DNA of 64,000 nucleotides from Aegilops tauschii subsp. strangulata (lineage: Eukaryota > Streptophyta > Magnoliopsida > Poales > Poaceae): positions 120,124,318 to 120,188,317 of the forward strand of contig NC_053041.3 in NCBI RefSeq assembly GCF_002575655.3, in the 5' to 3' direction. The position numbers and the translations under genes are program-made. This document shows positions 21,967 through 32,076 of the stretch, in pieces (within the stretch, counting starts at the first letter, position 1; every line of letters begins with the position of its first letter). Under the pieces are notes generated by a model, which searched no databases, was not told the origin of the DNA, and saw nothing but the letters and a program-made list of their open reading frames with translations.

Positions 21967-22143
21967 CTGAAGGAAATTAGTCCGGCAGTGGATGATGGTG
22001 GTCCTTCGGAGCAACTCAAACAGGGGGTCTCTACAGATTCTACTCCGCCATCCTCCCAACAAGATTCGCAAGACAACACAAGGCTGGACAGTCAACATAG
22101 TTGTGTAGATGATGAGCACATCTCCCCTACTCCACCATCATAG
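21967..22143 (+). repeat. Array exon copy 6 (ends in TAG)
   Basis: Same 177-nt length as copy 5 with a strong ATTACAG acceptor. The last codon is TAG instead of CAG (22141-22143), directly before the donor GT. Inclusion of this exon would therefore terminate translation. The rest is intact: LKEISPAVDDGGPSEQLKQG. Confidence 0.7.
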
Positions 22144-22281
22144 GTGCTTGCTCTAACTTGACACTATTATATGTGGTTGCATGTTGCGTATGATGTCTAG
22201 CTTGTATTGCTTCTAACTTGAATTGCATCTGCTTACTTTACACATAATGCCTGTGAATATGACACGTGTTCCTGTTTCTAG

Positions 22282-22329
22282 AACATACGTGTACATGATG
22301 AGCACATCTCCCCTACTCCACCATCACAG
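22282..22329 (+). repeat. Array exon copy 7 (16-codon mini-exon)
   Basis: A truncated copy keeping only HDEHISPTPPSQ and a donor. A preceding intron motif, CCTGTTTCTAG, now provides an acceptor with a good pyrimidine tract, giving a 48-nt phase 0-0 exon. Confidence 0.5.
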
Positions 22330-22837
22330 GTGCTTGCTCTTACTTGGAACTGTTATACGTGGTTGCGTTTTCCGTATGATGTCTAGTTTGTATTGCTTCT
22401 GATTATGTTGAATTGCATCTGCGTAGCTTACAACTTATACCTGCAACGATCACTTACCCATAAGACACATTTAACTTGGGACTGTGATGTAGGTTGCATC
22501 TTGCATTGTCTTCTAGCTTGTACTGCTTCTAATTTCTTGAAATGGCACTTACGACGAGACACTTTTTACCTGATAGAGTGATATTGGTTGCATGTTCATA
22601 TGGTGCCTAGCTTTCATTTCTTATAATTTTGTTGAAATGCCTTCCGCTTACTGTTTTTTCATATATATTCCATCCTCCTATCGTACGTGTGAATATGAAA
22701 CGATGTCTTTTTTTGTATATATTCCATCCTCCTATCCTGCGCTTGCCTTACATCAAAGTAGTGTTCGTCTGTATCATGCATCAACCAGTTATGCAGAGCT
22801 AATTTTATTCATCTTCTTGTGGTTTTGACTTCATAAG

Positions 22838-22999
22838 GCAATATCAGAAAATAGGAAGGAAAAGAGTAAGTTAGGGGATGTTGGTGGTCCTCCGGACCGA
22901 CGCAAACAGAGACTCTCTAGATTTGCCACTACTACTGCTAATGAAGTTGAAGTCCCAAGTCTACATGATGAGTTCATCTCCCATACTCCACCATCGCAG
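22838..22999 (+). repeat. Array exon copy 8 (54 codons, open)
   Basis: Phase 0-0, encoding AISENRKEKSKLGDVGGPPD, then RRKQRLSRFATTTANEVEVP and ending HTPPSQ. The acceptor TTCATAAG is weak. Its start resembles copy 4 and the 23565 exon, its end copies 5-7. Confidence 0.6.
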
Positions 23000-25837
23000 G
23001 TGCTTGCTCTAAGTTGACAGTGTGATGATTGGTTTCATGTTGCATATGTTGTCTATCCTGTATTTCTTCTATTTTTATTAAGTTGCACGTGCCGAGTTCA
23101 TACGTTATACATGTGCATATGACATGGCTTTCTGTGTCTAGAATACACTACATCTATCTATCATACCATGTTCTTACATCAAAGTACTGCTGTTGTGTAT
23201 CCTGCATCAGTAACTCATGATTGGACGCTTTTAACATGGCAGTTTGATAGTGGTTGCATCTTGCATTGATTTCTACGTTGTACTGCTTCTAATTTTTCAA
23301 ATTGCCACTTATGACAAGACACTTTTAACTTGGCAGAGTAATATTGGTTGCATCTTTCATATGGTGTCTAGCTTGCATTACTTCTATTTTCTTGAAAATC
23401 CTTCTGCTTAGTTTGCACATCGTAGCTGTGAATATGTCATGCCGTCCTGTTTTTCTTACATATTTCATCCTCATACAGTTGTCTTACATCAAAGTATTGC
23501 TTTTCTGTATCATGCATCAATGAGTTCTGAAGAGTGATTTTATTCGTTTGTGTTGTGGGTACAGCTTGACATGGCAAAGTCAAAAAAGAGCAAGCAAAAT
23601 AATATAGTAGGGAGTGCTGTTACTCGTCGGGTGAAACGGAAAATGTTCTGCCGTCGAGATTCTGCTGGTACTTATAGTGCAGTAGAAGGTCCAAGTCCAC
23701 CGGCTAAATCTACAAACACAGTATCAGCTCCTCCACCAGCTGCAGCATCCGCTTCAACTGTACCAGCATTTCAACCAGTTACTCGTTCGTTTGCTCCGGA
23801 ACTGGACAATTCCCAAGCTGCCTTCACACCTAACACTACTTCCGAAGCACTGCTGACAAAACAGGACTTGGCAAGATCAGATGAACCTCATGAGCATCAA
23901 CACCAAGACGGTACCTGACCGAGTCAAGTTGCAGTTGAATGCTCCTTTATATGTACTCTCACAGTTTGATGTACACTAACACTTTCCATATTCGTTGTTG
24001 AACTAGCACCACGGCGCAAGCGGAAACAGACATCAGGGATAATGCTTGATTGATTAACAAAATCTAAAGGAGGAGGAATGGAGATCCATTTTGAGGCAGG
24101 TTTAAAAAGGCCACGTGATGCTACAGAGTCAGCCAAGTTAGTATCAGAGGCAGTCGTTGCCGTTAGGTGTCATGCACGTATCCTCCCAACGTGGATCCAG
24201 TACAAGAATGAGAAAGACAATACCCAGTTTAACACCTTCCTTGACCATTTATCCATAAGTAATGTTATTCATCGCAATTAGTAATATTGTCTTGCTCTGT
24301 CCCATACTTTCTAGCTTCCTCCTAATAAGACTCACATTCTTTTTTCAACAGATGAGGTTCAAGCTGGATCCGAAAGATGATGCAACTAAACAAGCATGCA
24401 CTCATGTTTTTCAGTCTGCTCTGCGACAGTATCGGTACCACCTTAGAAAATCTCACTTTGAAGGCAAGGCTAACAATGAAATCGCCCAAACATCTCCAGT
24501 GGAATATATTACAGATGAAGACCGGAGAGCCCTCGTTAAACACTGGTCTGATCCAAAGTATCAGGTAGGCTATATGTATTTGATCAGACCACATATTGAA
24601 CTTGTATTTATGTATGTGCCTTGTAAGTGTATCTTCTTCTAGGCTAACTGTTTGAAGAACAAAACCAACCGTTCTAAAGTGAAATTCCAACAGACAACAG
24701 GATCTCGTAGCTATATTGCACACTGCGAGGCTCTTGTAAATAGCTGCTACTTCCTTCTTTTTTTGTGCCATATTATCGTATCTATATTGACTTGTTCCAA
24801 ATACAGAGGAAAGCCCGTGTGGACCAAAAAGAACCTGAACTGAATGCAGTGCAAATCTTCAAGGATTGCCACACCAGCAAGATGAAGGGCATGAGCACAC
24901 CAGTTCAAGCCGCTGTTGTAAGTCCTTACTCCTCCTGCCTTGAACTGATTGGTACTGTGATGTGTTCATTTAACTACTTGGGTTGCAGCCAATGTCAGTT
25001 ACTCTGTTCACTTTTATTCACAGTTGTCTTAACGTATCATTTCACCTTACATGGTTTAAAAGAGATGAAGGATATTCTTTTGGTCTTGATCTGTAATCTA
25101 GTTGTTATGTTCACGTGCGCACACAATGATAAAATAGCCTGTTTGTTTTATATCTGTTTGCCCATGATATGAATGATGTCATACTATGTTCATCCTACTT
25201 TAAACCATGTCTCTTTATCCTTAGATGTCAACGAATGTGAGGAAATAGACAATACAGTAGGCATGCTACATGGATGTATGTTCCGGAAGTGATTTTATTA
25301 TGTAGTTGGCACTACAATACATGCTAATGTATTACAGTAGTTCACCAAAATAAGTTATGTATAAACGTTTAACCTACTTTGTTTGTTTTTGTATCATTAG
25401 TAACTTATCTGGTACACTAATCTACAAGTTTAAACTTTCAGGAAGCTATGGAACAAATGATTGAACAGCCACAACCACCTGAAGGTGACGAGGCTACTAC
25501 AGGCACAATGTCACCTCTTGTTGCAGTGCGTCAGTATCTCTCCACTAACAGTGCAAAAAGCACCTTCCTGCGTAATTCTGGGTTGGTTGCCAAGGTAACC
25601 TCGTCCAAATCGCCTACTGAACAAAATCTTCCTGCTAGACAGAGTAATATATATGTGCTCCAGACACAAGTCCAATCCCTAATGGACGTTGTTTTGGAAA
25701 CAAGAATAGTGGTTGAGAAATGTCGTCAAGATATGAATGGTTTTGAAACCAGACTATCAGACATTCGCTTCGTTGTTCAAGAGCAATGGCGGAAAAAAGG
25801 TGGAGATCATCCTGCTCCATCAGATTCTACAGCCTGA

Positions 25838-26039
25838 AACATTAGCACTCAGGTCAAATGATCTGTGCTTCTATACATCTGATGGTGCTTTTATCTGGAA
25901 GGACTATAAACTTTATGCCAACAGGCCTTTTGTTGTATGGTTGGAATTTATTTTGTTGTGATACAACATTTATGATGCTGCCTCAGGCTGCAGTAATTAC
26001 GACGCTATTTTTGTATAGTGTAGGTTTATCTTAGTAATG
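25838..26039 (+). other. Likely 3' UTR of the Transposase_24-like gene
   Basis: AT-rich sequence after the TGA at 25835 (about 200 bp) with TTTTGTTGTGATAC-like stretches, before the GGCCC-rich subterminal DNA begins near 26,040. No separate gene. Confidence 0.4.
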
Positions 26040-27559
26040 TATTCGGCCGAAAGCTTCGTAGGAGCCCAACATGCCAACATTCATCGGGCCCATTCCAATT
26101 GGGCTAAAAACGATTACAGGCCAAAATTGGCATGTAGCCCACTAAAATTATCTGGGCCTAAATCAGCATAAGCTTTCATATTTTTCTGGTAGGCCTGTGC
26201 CCATAGTGGGCCTTTAACATGCCTAAACATAATTTGGGCCCTCAGTAAAAATAGGCCGTTTACAGGTGTAAATATCTCGAGCCCATAAAAAACATGGGCC
26301 TTTAATAGACCGAAAGTGAGATTGGGCCTTGATTGTGCCAAATAACCCACTGGACTTAGCAGGCCGAAATGGTGGCCCATTTACGATGCGGATCTTTGAC
26401 AGGCCGAAATTCGGACGGGCCGTAAATGCGCCGACCTAATACCCGGGCCTTTAACAGGCCGAAACTTCGGTCGGGCTAGATTATCGTCATTTTTATATGG
26501 GCCGTTAATGGCCCCGATATGACGTTGGGCCACATATGGCCCATGGTTTACGTCCGGTGTTAACAGGCCAAAAATGACAACAGGCCGAAAGTGGCCCAAA
26601 GCTATAGTGGGCCTCTAATAGGCCGAATGTCAGACATGGCCGAATATGACCCAAATCCTTCACGGTCATTTATGGGCCGAAAGTTTTGATGGCCTGTAAA
26701 TGGGCCCAAATGAAGCCGGACCTTTAATAGGCCGGAAATACACCGGGCCGTAATTCGGCCCAATTACTTAGCGGACTGTTAACGGGCCAGAAGTGACCAT
26801 GGGTCGCGTTGATGACAATTTTAGGAGAGGCCGTTGACGGGCCGATTTGACAGAGAATGTTGGGCCTTTAGCTGGGCCGGCCCATTATGGTCTGCAGAAT
26901 CTTGGGGGCCTTTAGCTGGGCCGGCCCATTGTGGTCCACAAAATCTTGTGGGCCTTTAGCTGGGCCGGCCCATTATGGTCTGCAAAATCATGTGGGCCTT
27001 TAGCTGGGCCGGCCCATTATGGTCCGCTAAATTTTGTGGGCCTTTAGCTAGGCCGGCCCATTATGGTCCTCTTAATCTTATGGGCCTTCGGTTGGGCAGG
27101 CCCATTAAACTTTGTTGGCCACTTTTGGGCCGGTCCACGTGTCAACATATCATAGGCCCATCTCGACCGTTGGATGAGTGACACCTGTGCCAACGCGGAG
27201 CTGACGCGTGGATCCATTAGCCAATGAGAATTTTACACGTGGAAAATCGGCATTGGTCGTGGCTGTTAACGGGTTATCCGATCCAAAATCCGACCCGATA
27301 GCTTAACGGCGTTCTGTTACGGTGGATGCCACGTGTCGGTCACCCTTGACGAAAGCACTTCTGTGACGCGCGATTTATCGTCATGGAAGTGGACACTTCC
27401 GTGATGATAATTTTGGCAATGTCATGGAACACTTCTACGACAGCACAGGTATGACTATCTTGATTCTGTCATAAATTTGTCATGGATGTACATGCATGAC
27501 AGAAAACGCGACCTACTATGACAAACACATATCATCACGGAAGTGTATTTTTTTGTAGT
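26040..27559. mobile_element. CACTA transposon right end with subterminal repeats
   Basis: The end reads TTTTTTTGTAGTG at 27547-27559, the inverse of the CACTACAAAAAAA terminus. Inside lies 1.5 kb of short GGGCC/GGCCC and AGGCCGAAA motifs in both orientations. These are typical of CACTA subterminal regions, where accessory transposase proteins bind. It is inserted in the gag reading frame of the Sabrina-like element; the flanking CAT (27560-27562) should be one half of the target duplication. No matching left terminus was found in 1-26,040. The element may include the gene at 18,063-25,837. Confidence 0.8.
26867..27130 (+). repeat. Six tandem 44-bp units, GGGCCGGCCCA core
   Basis: Units start TTTAGCTGGGCCGGCCCATT at 26867, 26911, 26955, 26999, 27043 and 27087, spaced exactly 44 bp. 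The last unit is more diverged. Each carries the palindromic core GGGCCGGCCC (degenerate in the last), which matches the broader GGCCCA motif of this terminus. Confidence 0.9.
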
Positions 27560-27881
27560 GCATATCATCACATAGCCTATACCATGTCAATGCGTCTCCC
27601 TTCAAAGATAAAGGGAAGACCTTCTTCTTGATAACATCGTCGGGCATACCTGCAAGCTTAAATAATCCACAAACTTCATCTACATAGATTAAGTGTAAAT
27701 TGGGATGCAATGTTCCATCTCCTACAAAAGGATTAGCTAGCAGTTTCTCTATCATACCAGAAGGAATTTCAAAGTAAACATTTTCATTTTCAGTAGGTTC
27801 AGTAGGTTGAGGAGCAACTCTTTGCTCTACTGGTCGAGGTGAAGATACCCCGAACAAGCCCCTCAAAGGATTACTTTCCAT
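27560..27881 (-). pseudogene. gag N-terminal fragment of the Sabrina-like element
   Basis: Starts MESNPLRGLFGVSSPRPVEQ and runs through FEIPSGMIEKLLANPFVGD to GDALTWYRLCDD, the retrotransposon gag segment typical of Athila elements. After CDDM the frame enters the CACTA terminus and is no longer gag. The ATG lies about 20 bp inside the Gypsy insertion boundary, so leader and ORF are now separated by 10 kb. Confidence 0.75.
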
Positions 27882-27896
27882 AGTAACAAGTGACAG

Positions 27897-30645
27897 TGTA
27901 GCGACCAGACCTCAAATGGTCTGTGCTGCTGTGCACCAGTGTCATCCCTGGATCAGTAATGCTGACACGCACAGTACAAATGGAGGATTTATAACAGAGT
28001 AGCAATCACACACCTATTACATCGAATATCTCCAAAGAGATTAAGTATGATAAACATGGCTTAAGGCCATCTAATAACGATAACAGCGGAAGACTTGGAA
28101 GATAAGTGAGTCCATCAACTCCAGCGGCATCACTGAGTATAAGACCACGACCTAAGGCACTTTACTCGTCGTCTGAAAAGTCTGCAACATGAAACGTTGC
28201 AGCCCGGAAACGGGTCAGCACATAGAATATGCTGGCAATGTAACACATAGAGAATAATGAACAATAGTAAGGCTATACTACATGCATATATGGCTGGTGG
28301 AAAGCTCTATGGTTACAATTTTTGCGAAAAGCCAATTTTATCCTACTTCAAAGGAATAAATTTTATTTAACTATCATGGTGGTTGTCAAACATTGAGATG
28401 GTTTGACAGCATGTCAATCCCAATTAAAAGTCATCAATAACCCATCAAAATTAATTAGAAGTAACATAGTGATGAGATTCACATGATAATCCAGGTACTA
28501 GATACTCAAGTTGTCCATAACCGGGGACACGGCTAACCATGATTAGTTTGTACACTCTGCAGAGGTTTGTGCACTTTTCCCCACAAGACTTGATCTCCTC
28601 CGTTGGATTACTCGCACTACATGGTGTTTGAGTAACGGATGACCAAGACACAGTCTTTCAGAAGTGTTTGCACCTTACGTATGGGTAGACAGTTACACCT
28701 ACTTTCCCCTACATCTGCTAGTCTACCACTGTAAGAGTTCACACAACTTAATCAACTATGCTAGAGCCCATAATAGCTTGCGGCTGCACACGGAAGTTTC
28801 TAGCATGAATAATCTTATGATCCCTTTGAACCTGGGTGGCGGTCCAAAAGAAAAACAGGCAATCCTGGAATACCCAGGTACCTCAATCCACCCAGATGTG
28901 AGTTTTAGTTGCCACCTTAAGTAAACCATTATTAACACTCTCACATCTGTCATGAATTTCACTCAAACCCAATCCACGTCTACGAGCATAGCATGGCAAT
29001 AATAATAGCAACGTAGAAGTAACTCCCAAGGGTTTGATAAATAAAACAGGTAATAGGTTCTACCTCAACTACTTCCCAATACCCACAATTTAATTAGATC
29101 CTAGTCATGCAATGTTTGAGGAATAGATCTAATGCAATAAAACTGGGTATGGAAGGGTATGATCAAAGTGTTACTTGCCTTGCTGATGATCCGCAAAACC
29201 TAGCGATTCGAAGTAACAAGCGGCACACTCCGGGTACTCTATCGCAAACAAACAAGCATACAATCAGTACTCATCTAATGCACAGGTAAAACTCGAATAA
29301 AAGATCAACCAGAAAGTTCAACTTAAGAACTCCGGTTTGCAAAAAGAGTCAACTCGAAAGAAGCAACGAAAGTCAAACGGCGAAAGAAAGTAGCTTCGTT
29401 TACTAATCTGGATCTAGGTCAAATTTTACTGTAGCAAAAACTTGTTTGAGTAGGTTAAACGGAAAGAGAATTTCGAGACGAAACTCTAGGCGCTTGAATC
29501 GCCTGATTCCGATAAACGAGCGAGAAGTTAAACGGAAACGAAGATTCGATCAGAAATCGAATCTGAGATAATCGCAGAAAAATCCGACGAAAAAGAAAAA
29601 CGGACGAACGGTTAAAGAACGGACGTTCGTTAACAGAGAAAAACCGACGAACGCGTTCGTCGAAACGAACGGTTCGGTGAACGCTCGCAAAATAATAAAA
29701 CCGAAAAAAACCGATCTAGGGTTTTTTTTAAACGAAGGGTTTTTTTTAACAAAACCGGCAAAAACGAACGGGGCATCGAGGCAGTACCTCGTCGGGGCAG
29801 TGCTCCGGCGGGGCTCCGGCGGGGCGCGGGGCGCGGCGGGGGTGCGGGGCTCGGGGGAAGGGCGAGGGGCGGCGAGGGGCGGCGGCAAACGGCGGCGGCG
29901 GCGGCTCCCGAGCTCACACCGGCGGCGGCGGGCGGCAAGTGCGGCGGCGGCGGCGGGCGAGATGAGAGGAGAGAGAGAGGGGGGTATATATAGGAGGGGG
30001 GCCTCCGGTGGCTTGGGGGAGGGGGCAAGCCGAGCGGGAGGCGGCTCCCGTGGCCATGGCGGACTCCGGCGGCGGCGGGCGCGTGCTGGAGAAGGAGAGG
30101 GGCGCGGGCGGGCCGGCGCTCGGCTGGGCTGCGGCCCGGTCGGGCGTCGCGCGTTTTTTTTAAACGTTCCGCGGAAAATAATTTATAGAAAAATAAATAA
30201 AAGTCAGAAAAATATAAAATAAATTTTCCCCGTCTAGTTAGAAAATCTAGAATAGGGTGAACATTTTTTTAACACAAAATTAATATTTTGAAAACATGCA
30301 ATATTTTTTATGCAATAAAAATTGCAAATAAAATCCAAATAAATTCCAATAAATGATTTTAACATTTTTCCTCCAGTATTTCCAATTGTTTTGGAGAAGT
30401 CATATTTTCTCCTCTCGTTTATTTATAAGATGAAATATTTTTCCGGAGAGAAAATAATTAAAACCAAAATCCTCGTCTTAATATTTGATGAAAATCAAAT
30501 TTGAAAATTCGAGAAAATCCCCAACTCTCTCCGAGGGTCCTTGAGTTGCTTAGGATTTATCGAGGATTTTTCCAAATGCAATAAAACATGATATGCAATG
30601 ATGATCTATGTATAACATACCAAATTGAAAATTTGGGATGTTACA
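27897..30645 (-). repeat. 3' LTR of the Gypsy element (2,749 bp)
   Basis: Starts TGTAGCGACCAGACCTC and ends GGGATGTTACA. A CCTACCCCCCTTAAGATG stretch directly to its right is the polypurine tract read on the plus strand. It differs from the other LTR by scattered substitutions and a small indel in a GCGGGGC-rich segment (about 29,815). Confidence 0.9.
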
Positions 30646-30654
30646 AACCTACCC

Positions 30655-32068
30655 CCCTTAAGATGAATCTCGCCCTCGAGATTCGGGTTGGCTAGAAAAC
30701 AGGTGGGAGTGGTCCTTCCGTAGATCTTCCTCTCGCTCCCAGGTGGCTTCATCTTCCGTGTGGTGACTCCACTGAACTTTGCAAAACTTGATAACCTTGC
30801 TGCGGGTAACTCGGCTGGCATACTCAAGAATCTTAACTGGTTTCTCCTCATAGGTCAAATCACTTTCCAGCTGATCGCTTCCAGTGGCACAGTATCTCTC
30901 AGTGGTATCTCAGCCATCTCTGCGTGGCACTTCTTCAACTGGGAAACGTGAAATACATCATGAACTCCAGACAATCCTTCGGGCAATTCCAGCTTGTAAG
31001 CAACTTCTCCCATACGTTCCACAACTCTGTATGGTCCGATAAAACGGGGCGCTAACTTTCCCTTAACTCCAAAGCGCTTCACTCCTCGATGTGGTGATAC
31101 TCGAAGATACACTCGGTCTCCGACTTCGTGAACTGTCTCTTTTCGTTTAGAATCAACATAACTCTTCTGCCTGGACTGGGCTACCTTGAGCCTATCGCGA
31201 ATCAACCTTACTTTCTGTTCAGACTCCTTAATCAAATCTGGTCCAAACAACTGACGGTCTCCAACTTCGTCCCATAACAACGGTGTTCTACACCTCCTTC
31301 CGTACAAGGCTTCGAAAGGGGCCATCTTCAAACTGGTCTGATAACTGTTGTTATAAGAAAACTCCGCATATGGCAAATTGTCGTCCCAACTGGATCCATA
31401 ATCTAGTGCACATGCTCTTGACATGTCCTCCAAAATCTAGTTGACTCTCTCGGTCTGTCCATCTGTCTGTGGGTGGAAAGCGGTACTAAATTCAGCCTGG
31501 TTCCCAATGTTTCATGTAACTGCTTCCAAAACTTCGAGGTAAATTGGGTTCCTCTGTCTGATACAATGGTCCTCGGAACTCCATGCAAACATACGATCCT
31601 GGTCATGTATATCTTTGCCAACTTAGCACTGGTGTAAGTGGTCTTCACTGGAATGAAATGAGCCACTATCGTCAAACGGTCGACTACAACCCATATTGAG
31701 TCATAGCCTGCACGAGTCCTGGGTAATCCCATGATAAAATCCATGCCTATTTTATCCCACTTCCATTCGGGTATCGGCAATGGTTGTAGCAATCCTGCTG
31801 GCTTCTGATGCTCTGCCTTCACTCTCTGACACACATCACAAACTGCTACATACTCCGCAATATCCTTCTTCATTCCGGTCCACCAGAAAATATTCTTCAA
31901 ATCCAAATACATCTTCGTATTTCCTGGGTGAATCGAGTACGGTGAATCATGGGCTTCTTGCAAAATCAACTTCCTGATCTCCGGATCATTTGGTACATAT
32001 ACGCGGTCCTCAAACCACAAGGTATCATGTTCATCCTCACGAAATCCCTTGGCTTTTCCTTTGCTCAT
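30655..32068 (-). pseudogene. Integrase and chromodomain-like end of the Gypsy pol
   Basis: The integrase zinc-binding HHCC is visible (HDSPYSIHPGN...CDVCQRVKAEH), as are the catalytic Asp residues in GMDFIMGLP and VSDRGTQFTSKFW. The catalytic Glu lies beyond a frameshift near 31,485 (TDGQTERVN in the shifted frame), followed by an amber at 31437-31439. The C-terminal part (31433-30855) has GDRVYLRVSP and HDVFHVSQLKKC. Another one-base shift near 30,890 leads into LTYEEKPVKILEY...VQWSHHTEDEATWE, a chromodomain-like tail that places the element among chromoviruses. Confidence 0.85.
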
Positions 32069-32076
32069 CTTCTCCT

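Larger units (their letters stand above)
18870..23564 (+). repeat. Tandem array of exon-intron units
   Basis: At least seven units each carry an exon tail coding for SPTPPSQ or close (CCACCATCRCAG), the donor GTGCTTGCTCT, then intron blocks in fixed order. Those blocks are GTGATATGTGGTTGCATGTT, AAATTGCATCTGCTTAG, GACATGCCTTCCTGTTTTTG and CTTACATCAAACTAC. Donors are at 19043, 19424, 19924, 20650, 21419, 22144, 22330 and 23000. Exon lengths 153, 177, 177, 48 and 162 are multiples of three in phase 0, and 111 is possible for the third. The 725-bp spacing between 21419 and 22144 matches between their exon starts (21242, 21967), so those two units were duplicated as wholes. Confidence 0.85.
18063..25837 (+). 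pseudogene. Multi-exon En/Spm-type (Transposase_24-like) gene with amplified exons
   Basis: The start MGSSKAAPSSTTSGF (ATG 18063, GCCATGG context) lies in exon 18063-18171. Then come 18870-19042, an array of related exons (19271-22999), 23565-23910, 24007-24258, 24352-24564, 24643-24735, 24807-24917 and 25442-25837. The conserved core resembles plant Ptta/En/Spm Transposase_24 proteins: RFKLDPKDD, ACTHVFQSALRQYRYHLRK, NCLKNKTNRSKVKFQQTTGS, IFKDCHTSKMKGM. A C-terminal coiled coil follows (VLQTQVQSLMDVVLETRIVV). This family comprises the DNA-binding accessory proteins of CACTA elements and related plant genes. Most junctions agree in phase (0, or phase 1 at 23910/24007). Defects: TGA at 24051 in LD*LTKSKGGG (a CGA-to-TGA change would explain it), and a one-base mismatch of phase at 24258/24352. 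It is probably a decayed TNP1-like gene of the CACTA ending at 27559. Alternatively it is a host gene beside a CACTA fragment. Confidence 0.75.

Noticed and set aside
28451..28962. Frames of 66-86 codons repeated at 35,801-36,312 and partly at 45,234-45,577
   Set aside because: These repeats are explained by LTR homology, not by a gene family.
29550..30222. Open frames of 110-180 codons in the Gypsy LTR (and again at 37,082-37,559)
   Set aside because: They lie in the GC-rich part of the LTR and are duplicated in the other LTR. The content is Arg/Gly/Ala-rich with no domain.
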